A stretch of 64,000 nucleotides of DNA from Terfezia claveryi (taxonomy: Eukaryota > Ascomycota > Pezizomycetes > Pezizales > Pezizaceae): assembly GCA_015179025.1 (NCBI GenBank), contig WHUX01000025.1, positions 186,001-250,000 of the forward strand, written 5' to 3'. The number at the start of each line of letters is the position of its first letter. The first letter of the stretch is position 1. Shown piece by piece: positions 1-11,000 of the stretch. The notes under the pieces were generated by a model, which saw only the letters and a program-made list of their open reading frames with translations, did no database searches and was not told the origin of the DNA. A program made the translations under genes and the position numbers.

Positions 1-290
1 CGTGGTCCCTAAATGACCTAAAATAATCCTAATCTGACAATATAAAATGCAGATTGGAGGGTGTGGGGTATGTTATTCGCTCCGTGGTCCCTAATGACCT
101 AAAAATAATCCTAATCTGACAATATAAAATGCAGATTGGAGGGTGTGGGGTATGTTATTCGCTCCGTGGTCCCTAATGACCTAAAATAATCCTAATCTGA
201 CAATATGCAGATTGGAGGGTGTGGGGTATATTATTCGCTCCTTGGTCCCTAAATAATGACCTAAAAAAGAGATTGGAAGGCAGAATCGTA
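1..290. repeat. 82-bp tandem minisatellite, three copies plus a partial fourth
   Basis: Units begin at 1, 83 and 165 with CGTGGTCCCTAA and end in TTATTCGCTC. Lengths are 82, 82 and 76 bp, and the third lacks a 6-bp ATAAAA segment. A diverged partial fourth copy starts at 241. The array may continue beyond the left edge of the window. I see no coding content and no telomere-type hexamers, so any link to a chromosome end is only a possibility. Confidence 0.9.
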
Positions 291-1389
291 GGAACATAGG
301 AAACAGGGGAGGAATGTGAATTGTTACCTCTTTCTTTTATTTTTTTTTGTTGTTTCACTATTTTTTTTTTCTTTCTTTCTCTCTTTCTGCCTTCACTTCA
401 TCATGCGCCCGAGGGGAGGTGTTAGTACCACATGTACAGCAATGGCAGCGGCACATGTACTGTATATGGCAGAGCCGACTAGGCTGGCGGGCTTGGCATG
501 ATGTAGATATACGTGAACATGATCTTGGAGAAGGATCATGAGGATAAGGAATAAGACGTTCTATCATGATGAACATGGAGTTGATGACAGTATACATTCA
601 TGTCCACCCATGGTGGTCGATGCGAGTTCCGGATCCTGAGTTAGGTGCTTTTGGATCCGACCCTGTGCATGGCCCTCAAGATATAGCCCAGGGCTCGCAG
701 CCGCCCACTCGTCCTGACGCTGTTCTCTTCTGGCCCAAACCCCCCAAAACCGAGCCTTTTCCATACACACCTTCACACAAGAGGTCTGAATCTCACTTCA
801 CATTTGCCACAGGTACCGTATTATCTCGAGAAATTCACTAGTGTCGGTGGCGCCTGCAATGCAGTGATCAGGAAGCGATACCTAGAAAAGTATGGAGATT
901 CTGCGTGATTTGTGCAATGGCAACGATGGGTAGGTACAGTTTTGTATTGACAAGAAGAATACAGAGTATGATTTGTAGCATATCTGTGCGCTTATTTTTT
1001 GCCACTTACTGCATTGTATGCAATCCATAAGAAAATGTTTATTCTAAAGACAACATTCTAAACATGTATATATAGCTGCCTGTATCACTCTTATATTGCC
1101 GCCATTCACCCGTTGGGTCCATTTGCTGCCTATATAGACTTATTACTTTATAATGCCGGCAAAGTCGGTTGGAATTCTTCATCCACTGCGTCGTGGTAGA
1201 GTATTTACCTATGCCTGGCGAAATCGGTTCCTCACCCTACCTAAAGGCATGGGCTATGCCTGACGAGTCAGCCTAAGATCATGACGGGGCGCCGAAACCT
1301 CCCCGTTCGACCTATGCTTTCGGAACAAGAAGCAGAAGCTACGTACAACTGTATCCCGCCAACGCTAATAGAATTGTGAAAACCCCAAA
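291..1389. other. Intergenic, no supported gene
   Basis: Short open frames here have no recognisable motif and unlikely composition. There is a T-rich tract near 336-380. I see no RNA gene or repeat unit. Confidence 0.6.
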
Positions 1390-2457
1390 TTACCAACCCG
1401 AATCTGAACCCGAGTCTGAATCTACAACTCTAACCTCCGGCCTCTTCCTTCCTCTGTCCAAATTATATACTTCCGTAGGCGGCCAGCGACTCATCCCCAA
1501 CTGACTACCCTGTACATGAAAAGAGACCGGACTATTAAGGAAAATAACTACCGAGCTGGCAGTCTTGCCCATTCTCCTATGAACTCCCAGGAGGGAACGT
1601 GCCCCCATGATCCCCCCATTTCTGTTTTCTTCACATCCTATATTGGCAGGGTATTCCGCGCACAACAAAGCCTTTATGTCGATATATTCCTCAGTATCGA
1701 CTGGTTTTGTTGACTTTATGTATTTGGCAGCCGAGGATTTCACTGCCTTGATTCCCACCTGACGTTTGGTGGGCTGTTTTTTGGGTGACTGGAGGCCACC
1801 AGGGCCTCGCTCTTCAACTCTCTCCTTCTCATACTCCGATAAATCCTCATATGGTGAGAAACTAACCTCATCTCCCATTTCCACATCCTCCTGAACCTTT
1901 TTTTTTTGCCGGTGGTGTCTCACCTGCCGGAGTGCTGTCCTTGGCCCCCTCTTTTTCTTTCCCCTTCCCCTTCCCCTTACTCTTCTCCTTCTCCTTCTCT
2001 TCCTCTCCATCACCTCTTCCAAACCCTCCATTTTTGCTCTACCTACCAACTTTAGAATTGGCTCTGTTGCAGAATCTTTCACCTCCACGAAAACGTGTAC
2101 TGCTTTGTCTGCCAATTCCCTCTTTGAACTAGATCTCTGCTCAACTTGAGCTTTAAACGCTGTCAACTCTCGTACTAGTTTATTGAGTTCCTGTTTCTTC
2201 TTCATCTCTCGCATCACTCCCTCAGCACTATCCTTTATCTCCTCTTCCCTCAACTTCCATGCTCTTCTTTTCTTCTTCATCCGTTGATCCTGCCGGGAAA
2301 CGATATTGGATATCGAAATTCCTTCATATGTGGACGACATACATACGTTTGGGAAACAATTAAAGCAAAGGGATGGATTTTGAGGATCGTAGTGGAAAAG
2401 GCGGATGTGATAATCAACAGGGTCGCCTACCCTTGGAAAAGAGAAGCATGAAAGCAT
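1390..2457 (-). CDS. Uncharacterised basic 355-residue protein, possibly retroelement ORF1-like
   Basis: One uninterrupted frame of 355 codons. The N-terminal third has a few cysteines. The middle (about residues 60-200) is highly charged, with coiled-coil character and an Arg/Gly/Lys-rich stretch. The C-terminal 110 residues look more ordered and include RRMGKTASSVVIFL followed by a region ending in YNLDRGRKR, then an acidic Ser/Asp tail. A hydrophobic strand pattern after R-x-GK-xx-SS-V-V recalls the RRM-like segment of gag/ORF1 proteins of fungal LINEs, but no CCHC zinc knuckle is present. It could be a host gene or a young element ORF. Length without stops argues that it is, or recently was, coding. 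No partner ORF2 is seen next to it. Confidence 0.5.
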   Translation of the reverse strand: MLSCFSFPRVGDPVDYHIRLFHYDPQNPSLCFNCFPNVCMSSTYEGISISNIVSRQDQRMKKKRRAWKLREEEIKDSAEGVMREMKKKQELNKLVRELTAFKAQVEQRSSSKRELADKAVHVFVEVKDSATEPILKLVGRAKMEGLEEVMERKRRRRRRVRGRGRGKKKRGPRTALRQVRHHRQKKKVQEDVEMGDEVSFSPYEDLSEYEKERVEERGPGGLQSPKKQPTKRQVGIKAVKSSAAKYIKSTKPVDTEEYIDIKALLCAEYPANIGCEENRNGGIMGARSLLGVHRRMGKTASSVVIFLNSPVSFHVQGSQLGMSRWPPTEVYNLDRGRKRPEVRVVDSDSGSDSGW

Positions 2458-2723
2458 GGTTTTGAGAAAAAAAGAATTGCTTGGTAAAGTGTATCAGTTG
2501 GTTGGGGACCGTTGATGGATAAGAGCCTGTCCTTTCGAGCACATTGGAGGAGCAAAATCCAAAAAGGTAAGATGCATGTTGGGGAGGTTAAATAAGATAG
2601 GGGATTCGGAATGGGGGATCAGCTCAGTTAAGCTGGGAGAATCGTTTCACTGCAATGATTCGGACCATTGCCTTATGGGAGGCTGAGGTGGGCTAGAGAG
2701 ATCCGAGGGATTGGGAAAGAGAG

Positions 2724-3215
2724 TTGGAGAACTTACAGTATTACTTCACTGTAACAAGCTGCAATCCGGATGAGTTGAGGGTGGCATATCATTTGTATTT
2801 CAAGAGAGATGGGTTCAGTGACGGTATTCTAGTAAAGGGACATAAGAATGACTGGGAGAGGGTTTTTGAATTCGGTAAATCTCATGGAAGATTTATGCTT
2901 AATCAACCATGGGCATAGGTAATCGTCACCTGGCGCCGCGCCCCCAGTACTAATTCCTGGACCGGTGCCCACCTCAAGTCGTTCCACAAACGATACATGG
3001 ACGACAACTGGGACAAGATCCAAAACTTCTTCGACGAAGGCAATCCGGATGAGCAAGGCGGGCGGAATAAAGTTCACCCAAAAATTTATGTGGGATGGGC
3101 GAAGCATGCAACGTTTTCTCAAAGAAATACAGGTGGAATGATGAACCTTCCCAGGGGTGTGGAAGGGAGTTTAGAAGTGCCAATTGATTTTATATGCCAC
3201 AGAAGGAGATTTTGA
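2724..3215 (+). pseudogene. Broken gene of a secreted GHxxDWE-motif family (NPP1/VPS62-like)
   Basis: Two same-frame segments (2724-2857 and from about 2919) look like neighbouring exons. The first ends in GHKNDWER; the second carries HPKIYVGWAKHATF. The gap is consistent with an intron of about 61 nt with a weak GTTTTT donor and a CATAG acceptor. The GHxxDWE heptapeptide resembles that of necrosis-inducing NPP1 proteins, though many fungal secreted proteins of unknown role share a DWER core. After about 3140 the frame shifts by one base, and a stop then replaces an expected tryptophan, so the gene appears dead. No signal peptide exon was found upstream. Family assignment is tentative. Confidence 0.45.
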
Positions 3216-3815
3216 CCTCAGGGGGCAGCGGTACACCTGAAGGGAAGAATTGAAGTTGGCGGATTGGGGTAGCGCCATTTCGGGCCCGTGGGCGGGATAT
3301 GTGAAACAAAAAATGGAGGCTATATTGTTTGCTAAATTTTACAGGCGTAGAAAAGGCCTGACCTCGGAATATAATACCCTTCAAAACTAACATAATTTAC
3401 CTATCTCCTACGAGTAGCTAAGTACTAGTCTGTTATATGGTTTCGTTACCATGAGATGGGCCTCAGGGTAATTCAAGGGGTAGAGTATTCAAAACATTCT
3501 TGTAAGCGTACAACTAACGTATAGAAGCATCCGGATAGTTAGGTTATGTTAAAAGTGAGCTCCTTCATCTAGATTAGGCATTTGGGGCGCCTCGGGCTGT
3601 ATCGCCGAGAACTGTTTATGGCAAATTGCACGTGATTTTTTTCGATAAACAACCCCTCCCTTAGTAGCATAAAAATTTTATTGCAGTTGCCACCGCGCAC
3701 ATTCTCCGAGATGATATGACTCGACATCCAACTAAGGAATTCAACCATTCAAGTTTACATCCCCAGTTAGCAGCAGCCTAGCACCCTCAGTTCTCGATCT
3801 TACTTTACATAGACA
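3216..3815. other. Intergenic region upstream of SNO1
   Basis: No gene seen. Low-complexity T-rich and mixed sequence. A TGACTC half-site lies about 95 bp upstream of the SNO1 start, but its use is not supported by anything else. Confidence 0.5.
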
Positions 3816-4911
3816 ATGGGCGGCGAGCCACTTCACATTACCGTCGGTGTTCTTGGTAAGCTCATCTCTAGAATTCTGCCATTTGCGTCATAGATATCGA
3901 CCAAGATCTGTTGTCACTGGCTTACCTACTCCCGCATTGGCAGCACTACAGGGTGCTTTTTCTGAGCACCTCCAACTACTTCGCAAAGCAATAACAGCCC
4001 CTCCTGTGGTTTTCCCTCAATTCAATTTCATTCCCGTCCGCACTCCCGAGGAGCTTGCATCCTGCGACGCCCTAATTCTCCCTGGGGGAGAATCAACCAC
4101 TATCTCCCTCATCGCCGAACGCTCTAACCTCCTTGAGCCTCTCCGTCAATTCGTGAAGCTAAATGCTAAACCAGTATGGGGTACGTGTGCAGGAATGATC
4201 CTGCTGTCCGAGAGGGCTAATCGGACAAAGAGAGGTGGGCAACAATTAATCGGTGGGTTGGATGTGGTAATAAATAGAAATCATTTTGGGAGGCAAGTTG
4301 AGAGCTTTGAATGTGCTCTTGACATGCCATTCTTAGATCAAGGTGAGGTGGGTTTCAAGGGTGTGTTTATTAGGGCCCCAGTTGTGGAGAATTTACTGGA
4401 CGCAGCTGAGGCTGCCTTCGCGCGCAGTTTGGATCCTGGAGAAGAGGATACTGAAGTTTGCGCTCCTGCGATTGAGGGATGGAAGAGGGGTGAGAATGTG
4501 AAAGTCGAGATCCTCGCTACTCTCCCTACAACCCTAGCGCCGGAGGAAACAAAACCAGTGAATAAACTTACTTCGAACCCATCACGTGCTCTGGGCCTAG
4601 ATAAATACGACCGGCCTCTAACACCCGGGATATTTGGAGATGGATTCGGGAAGGATATGACTAGAGATAGTCATAGAACTAGTGAAGGAGTTATTGATCA
4701 GGGACATAAGATACTTGGGAAGGAGGGGGTCAAAGATGCGGAGCAACCGGTACCAAGGGGGAATATTGTGGCCGTTAGGCAGGGCAATGTGGTTGGAACG
4801 AGTTTTCACCCAGAACTGACGGGCGATGTAAGGATGCATAGGTGGTGGTTGGGTGAGGTGGTAAAGGCTGTGCAGCGGGAGCGGGAGCGGGAGAGGGCGG
4901 CAGCACAGTGA
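3816..4911 (+). CDS. SNO1: Pyridoxal 5'-phosphate synthase glutaminase subunit (PdxT/SNO1)
   Basis: Glutamine amidotransferase partner of PdxS/SNZ. It hydrolyses glutamine and feeds ammonia into direct PLP synthesis in the cytosol. Exon 1 is 3816-3855, intron 3856-3943 (88 nt), exon 2 3944-4911. Splicing restores the diagnostic start VGVLALQGAFSEH. The oxyanion strand LPGGEST, the nucleophile cysteine in WGTCAGM and the C-terminal His-Glu pair in SFHPELTGD complete a class-I triad. The protein is about 335 residues, longer than bacterial PdxT (about 190). The excess is a poorly conserved insertion between the central fold and the His-Glu motif (roughly residues 190-290), common in fungal homologues. 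The PdxS/SNZ gene is not in this window. Confidence 0.93.
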
Positions 4912-6237
4912 GGGGATGAGGAACGAATTTGATAAATCCTTTGTGTATATCTGTATCTCTTTTTGGTTATTTAGATTCTATATTCCACATGCTTCCACAT
5001 ATCTCCACGTCGGAATACAGCCCAAATCTTGTTCATCAGGTGAGAAATCATTAATAAAACAGTGCCGCCAGAGGATCAATCATATGGAGACTAAAACAAT
5101 CTTATACAAAAGATAGTCTGAGAGTCTGGGAAATTTAGCTTCCGTTGCTTCGATCAGACAGATTGTTGTATGCCATGCATACGGGCATGCTTCAAGATTT
5201 CGCGCGTGCTAACCTCACGTACCCAAGCACCTAGAGTTTGAACTGAACAATTCAGTTAATCTGACTCAATATAGTATTAATGTTTGATATCGGCTAGTCA
5301 ACCAAACTTGTGTATCGATGAAGAGCAACCGGAGCCAAACGGGGGTTAGCTGACCGGTTCCAACTGTCGGAAGTTTCAGTTCGTCTCATCATTTGGGCAG
5401 CCCAGAGACCCATTTTGAATCAGTTAGTTCTTAGTAGTTAGTGGTACTCTCTCAAGCTCATTTCTGACTTCAGCCGTTGATGTTGTGTTAGATTGAACAA
5501 GCACTGTACTGTTGCCTGTGGAATTTGGGATCCTGGTATACCTACCGAGCTATCAATTGTTGTCTCTATTTACTTAGAGCCTCTGAGATCGAAATTCCCG
5601 CTGAAAAGATTAGAGAATGTTGATAGATGCTATTAAAGGGCTGGAAAGGCGCCTTTCTGGAGGCTGGCTGTGCAAGGTGATAATACATGGTCATGGGAAC
5701 CGCTAGTCTGGGGGAACCGCATATGAGTACGTACCTGTGTATTTTTTTTATAAAAAAAGAAAAAGGTTATGCTGACTGCCGATTATTAGGCTCTCAGGTG
5801 ATCATCAGCATTACCGCAGAAATTGTCCAATAAGCCTGCAGATTTAAACACAGTACGTTGGTTTTGCCCTTAGTATCCTCACATCCTATTCACGGTTACT
5901 GTCTTAAACAATATTACATCTTATCGGACAATTCCTACGGTATGTGTTCAAGGCTGAGGCGAAGGCTAGTTTAGATCAACAGCTGACTTGAAGTAATAAA
6001 AACCAATATACCCTTATGCACTCTAGGGTGGGTCATGCTGGGGCAGAGCGGACGGACGGGCCCCACATGGCTGGGCTTTTGTCATGCTAATTCCATCGCC
6101 CCATCATCTTTATTAACCCCAAGTCCCCCTGTCAGCATCTCGTGAGGGTCCTGCATTTCATTTTGCTCCTGAGCCCGTTGTCCTGGTGTCTGCCCGGCTA
6201 CCGAGAGCTGACCAACCCATTTTGGAAGAGGCATAGC
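4912..6237. other. Intergenic, no supported gene
   Basis: Mixed AT-rich DNA. Near 5708-5760 a stretch with GCATATGAGTAC followed by an A-rich tract resembles the LINE 3' tails described elsewhere in the window, but without a clear hairpin or target duplication. No ORF with a recognisable motif. Confidence 0.5.
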
Positions 6238-6245
6238 ATTGGTAG

Positions 6246-6247
6246 TT

Positions 6248-6282
<35 letters not shown>

Positions 6283-6308
6283 TACTCATATGCGGCCCCG
6301 TTAAGGGG
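6246..6308 (-). mobile_element. 63-bp LINE stub: poly(A) and terminal hairpin only
   Basis: On the minus strand this reads CCCCTTAACGGGG, then GCATATGAGTACCAAG, TTATTT and a run of about 26 A. That matches the last bases of the 4.3-kb LINE (12343-12399). Direct repeats ATTGGTAG at 6238-6245 and 6309-6316 flank it exactly. It is therefore best read as an extremely 5'-truncated insertion with an 8-bp target-site duplication. Confidence 0.85.
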
Positions 6309-6377
6309 ATTGGTAGGCCTGGGCACGAGCCGAGCCCCATAATCAGTGCCCAAAATATATGGTAAAAGCTCGAGCCA

Positions 6378-6504
6378 CTCTACCGAGGGGTTGTGCCAAC
6401 CAGACTACATAGCCGGTATATTGTAGAGCCAAGGAGAAGCTTTCTGCGTCTAGTTGCGGCATTGGCATGTGGGACGTAGTCTGGTTGCACAACCTCTCGT
6501 AGAG
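6378..6504. mobile_element. 127-bp MITE-like element with about 30-bp inverted ends
   Basis: The left end holds TTGTGCCAACCAGACTA (6391-6407) and the right end its near-complement TAGTCTGGTTGCACAA (6477-6492). The similarity extends outward to CTCTACC/GTAGAG. The same core occurs at 19219, 48602, 50280, 57089 and, inverted, 57611. It has no coding capacity. Superfamily is unresolved. Confidence 0.7.
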
Positions 6505-7644
6505 ATATCCGAAGTACCGTCTCCAGCTCGATTTGTACCTCACCATCTTCTAGTTAACCTAGTTCAGGGCCCGTTCGCCCACTTCGCCCCGTTTCCCATT
6601 ATCCCACAGTCTTGAGGCTTCTGTCAAGCTCTCTTGCAATTTCCCCGGGCCCTCGTTATCAGCGGTCTGAAAACCCCGCCCTCCACGACTGGCGGGGTCT
6701 GTGCCGTATCAAGGGGATCAAGGCCTATGGCCCTATGTTCGTTGATGTGATGCCGACCGTAGCTGTCGTGGTGTTGGCAGCTTGTGTAGCCTCCCTCTCC
6801 CGCCTTGTTCTCTGCTCCTCCTGCATCTTTTCTTTCTCCGCTGCTTCTTTTCGCGTGTGTGTTTGCCCCTCCCCTGTGCCCTTTCTCGCCCCTTGGACTT
6901 CAAGTTCGTCTCGGCGCCTTACCTAGTGCAGCTCTAGTTTCATCTTCGCCAGCTTCCACCTGCCGACCCTGTATGACTCGCCCCAGGGGCCTCCTCTTGC
7001 CGCCCCTTCTGATACTCTGCCTTTGGTAGAAGGCTTTTTTCAACCTCTTGTCCCAAACGATCCGCCTCCCCTGTTTCTGGCCGTTGCCGTGCTTTTTCTG
7101 GTATCTGTTGCGATTACCCTGGAGTTCGGAAGCTGAGCCCAGGTTCCCTGACTAGCTTAGGTAAGGCTGAACTCCCAGACCGACTTGGACCTGATTATAT
7201 AAATCGCGGGAGATGCTTGAGAAAGCAGGGGCCCAAGCGGGGACCTGCCTATTTCACAGCAGGATGAGTATAGGAAAGCAGTACTGGCTCTTGAGGAGGC
7301 GTGTAGCCGTTACCTGCGTACACTTATAACCGACAACAACTGCGCTGCTCTACAGGCTTGGGCGCTTGAAGTGGGGCTGAAGCCTACCACGAACACGTAA
7401 GGTACAACTGCCAGCTCCTGTAACCTTTGTTATCAGCAGGTTTCGTCCCGGAGATGATGTGTTACTTATCTTGGACCGTCTATCAACCAAGAGACAATGC
7501 AGCCTACTGCAGATGAGGAATAGTGAAGAGGTCAATTGGGCCTGTACCCATTCTGCACTTCAGAGGACCATAAGAACGGGGGGGTTATTTGTATAGAGTT
7601 GCAAAGGTCACAGAAATGGATAGAGTAGCGTTGTGGGAGTGGAC
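6505..7644. other. Probable decayed transposon sequence, no intact gene
   Basis: Only short frames without recognisable domains. GC content and the retroelement-like sequence downstream suggest old element DNA, but I cannot assign it. Confidence 0.4.
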
Positions 7645-8001
7645 GTTCGGTAACAAGGAAGATCTATTTCGTGGTCGCAGAGACGCTGCAAAGTTAAAAA
7701 TTCGTCAGGAGATGGATGAACTCCAGACTACTCCGATTTTCTCCTCCTAGGGTACCGCCTATCCATATACAGGCTCAGCGTTATGTCCAATCTCTGGGAG
7801 ACCGAAGATGGAGGGGTAAAACGGAGACATGCAGCTAATTTATGTTTGTCTTGTTGCGAATACGGACACCAGTGGAGTTCGTGTCCGGTGAGGAACAAGA
7901 CGGCCGAGGTTATTAGAGGGGAGGATTCAAGAGAACCTGGTACTGGTGGAGAACAAACGAGAGCTGGAGGATTATTTCAAAAAAAACAAATGAGGCGCTG
8001 A
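7645..8001 (+). pseudogene. Gag-like fragment with a CCHC zinc knuckle
   Basis: The open frame 7783-8001 contains CLSCCEYGHQWSSC, a perfect C-x2-C-x4-H-x4-C nucleic-acid-binding knuckle, preceded by a basic stretch. Upstream (from 7645) another frame reads WTFGNKEDLFRGRRD and a charged helix typical of gag proteins, so a frame break separates the parts. It sits just outside the target duplication of the 4.3-kb LINE, so it is not part of that copy. It could come from an LTR element or from a LINE ORF1. Confidence 0.6.
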
Positions 8002-8038
8002 AAAGTGCATAGCAGCGCATGGCAGCGCATACATCTCT

Positions 8039-8095
8039 TTTTTTTTTCACTCATTACTCCCATTCGGTCCCAGTAGGGGAACCATGAGGAGCCAC
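8039..8095 (-). mobile_element. 3' tail of an older LINE (minus strand), interrupted here
   Basis: Read on the minus strand it is GTGGCTCCTCA, an imperfect C/G hairpin, GGGAGTAATGAGTG and a run of A. This is homologous to the 3' tail at 12330-12399. Its upstream part continues at 12400-12437 on the far side of a younger insertion. The shared TGAGGAGCCAC (8085-8095 and 12400-12410) is the target duplicated by that insertion. Confidence 0.8.
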
Positions 8096-11000
8096 AACCA
8101 ACGCTGAGGTCGGAGTGGGAGGGGCGGACAACAACTCGGAAACTGACATTTCGGTTCTCGGGGGTCCGCCCCAACAAAGTCATGAACCAACTTCCGAGGC
8201 GGGAATGGGAGGGAACACTCCAAGTCGTGCAAGTGCTAGGTAGGCTGACAGGTCACCTCTCGGGCATATATTCGACATATGCTTTGGTTAGTAAGGTGTG
8301 GACGGGTGTTGCCTGCCGACGCATCCAAAACGTCTCACAGGTTTCATCGGGTCACCTTGCGAGACCCTGAGGGCCATGGGTGTCACAGAGATACAGCTTC
8401 ACAAAGAGTTCGGGTCTGAAACACCATTCTCCATTGTGACAATCTCCCGACATACCTTGGTAGCCGGAAAGGAGACTAAAAACTCCCGAGCGGCAGTCAC
8501 CATCTCGTAGGGGGTTGGTGGGCTCGACAGGACAGTTCTAAAGCCGGGGTCGGTCCCAGCGAGCCTCATGCTCCATCCTTCGGTGATCAGCCACTCGTGT
8601 GAACTCAATATCTAGGTAGTCTTAACTGTTAAGCTCCCCTTCGAGTCCTGGTGAGGGCCTCGGGAACTCGTCGCAGCGTGCTCACCTCCCTGCAGTGGTG
8701 AGAGCAGAAGGTTGCCGTTCCCTATGCAACTCAGGTATGTGCCACTCGACTGATAGTCTTAACTGCTACACCCGTCCTTCGAGTCCTGGTGGGGGCCTCT
8801 GACAGTCGAAGGCTGTAGAGGGTTGAAATGCACTTGGGGTCGGGTTAGGGCAGAGACAGCAACTCGTCATAGAGGAAGTACCCCCAGTCGTATATAATAG
8901 ACCAGCACTCATCGTGGGACTGAGCTAAGGCGATGACTCCCGGAAGTCGAAATACACCTGGGGGGAGTTAGGGCAGAGAAAGCAACTCACCGATGATGGA
9001 GGGGTAGCATAGTCTGCACTGAAGTGAGCGAAGCTTTAGCGAAGGGGCTTAAGGTGCAAAGGGCGCATTTAATTCTCATCAGGTACGAAAGTATCATTCC
9101 TAATATACTGGGTTAACGCTCCAGACAACTATGTGCAAGTGCTATTTAGGATGACAGGTCACTCAAAACCTATTTATGATCAAAAGATGAGTCCGAGCAT
9201 ACCTATCCAGGAGGGTAGGGAGATCATGATGAGATTAATACCAGGGGGGGGAGGGCCCTCCCTGGGAGCTGGAGCTGGCAAAGAAGGGGGGGAAAAATAT
9301 AAAGAGGAAAGTAAAAAGCTCAGGAAGGTCATCAAGAAAAAGAAAAAGCATGCTGGCAAAAGTTCCTAGAGGAACAAGGCCAATGCCACCCTTGGGATAT
9401 AGCAAGGATAGCCAGAGACCCATTCAAGTGTATACCAATTATGGGAGACTTCATCGACAAGGACGGAACAGTGATGACAAGTAAAATCCAGGCTTTCCAG
9501 AAACACCATCTAGTATTAAGGGACGGGTCACCTTACCATCAGCCCAGATCCCCTATGATTGTCCAGTCCCCAATAGGATACCAAGCAGCGGAGGAGTCCA
9601 CCATCACAAAGATAAGGAAGGCACTTGGGAAAACATCGAATAGCTCAGCACCAAGACCGGACCTCATTTCCTACCGGCTTATCAAGCTCATTAAAGATAC
9701 CCAGCTGGGTATAGCCCTCATCAACGATCTATCTAGAGTGGCAGAAGGCAACGTAGCAGCACCGTTAGCATGGAGGAACCTCTCCATAGTAATGATTCCC
9801 AAACCAGGAAAGGACCACTCCCAAGTCAAAGGATGGAGGCCAATAGTACTATCAAACACAGTGGGCAAACTGCCGGAGAAGTTAATAGCCGACGAGCTCC
9901 AACACCAAACAAAGCTATTCCACTATCTACAATACGGCTCACGAAAAGGCCGGTCGGCAATAGACTCAATGATGCTCACCATCTCAATAGTGGAAAAGGC
10001 AATAAAAGAAGGAAAGAGAGCCATGCTGCTGGGGAAGGACGTAGTATCGGCCTTCAACAATGTAAGAACCAAGAGACTCATCCAAATCCTACAGGAGCTG
10101 GAAACGCCACGAAGGATCACACAGTTTATAGAGAGGTTCCTGAGTCCCCAGTCATTCCCCATCCTATGGGACGGATCGATTAGAGGCCAAGCATACATAG
10201 ATCAAGGAGCCCCATAGGGTAGTCCATTATCACTAGTGCTATGGCTCATCTACATAGGCCACACTCTGAATAAGGCGGACCAGGCATGCAACATGCTGAT
10301 ATCCGACAGCAAGAAGACCTCCGAAAAACCAACAACAAGGTCTAATAGTCAACGAAACAGCAACGACCAACCACCGGCGAGAAGTCAGCCATCCTCCATC
10401 CAGCTGTTCTCATACGTAGATGACGTCAACCCTCTCATCGTGAGCAGTCTAAATACAAGAAGGCACAACCAGCTAGTCCAAAGAGTAGACAGAATACTTG
10501 AGGAAGCAGCGCAGGAGGACGAGCTCCAATGGGATTCAAGCAAGGAATCAAGACTGGATTTCCACAGCAAAGGCAAAATCAAGTACTGCAAGACCCTAGG
10601 TATTACGGTGGCCAGCAATCTCTCTTGGAAAGCACACGTAAAACAGCGGACATCCAAAGCAGCTAGCATACTCAGAGTCCTTACTGGCTTGGGAAACCAA
10701 AGGGGAGGCATGAGCCCCGTAGCTCTTAGAGCTCTCTACACCGGCTGCATACGGAGCACCTTCACTTGGGGAGCGGAACTTTGGAAACCTCATCCATAAC
10801 TCCTTGAACCCATGTAACGTCTGGAATACCAAGCGCTACGGAAAATTACAGGAGGGTATCACGGCAGCAACCATCAAGCCCTGGAGTACATCGCCAATAT
10901 AGAGCCTCTACAGGACAAGCTGGACGACATGAGACGCACATGGGCAGCCAGGGCTATCAGGATGGGGGATAAACAGATCAGAGTGTATGTCACAGAGGAC

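Noticed and set aside
1..290. Subtelomeric or telomeric repeat
   Set aside because: No telomere hexamers, and the window edge need not be a chromosome end; reported only as a minisatellite.
566..841. 91-codon plus-strand frame
   Set aside because: No motif, overlaps an equally long opposite frame, odd composition; likely chance.
8611..8800. TTCGAGTCCTGG segments resembling the T arm of a tRNA
   Set aside because: Flanking bases do not form the T stem or an acceptor stem, and the module is repeated inside the LINE 5' region.
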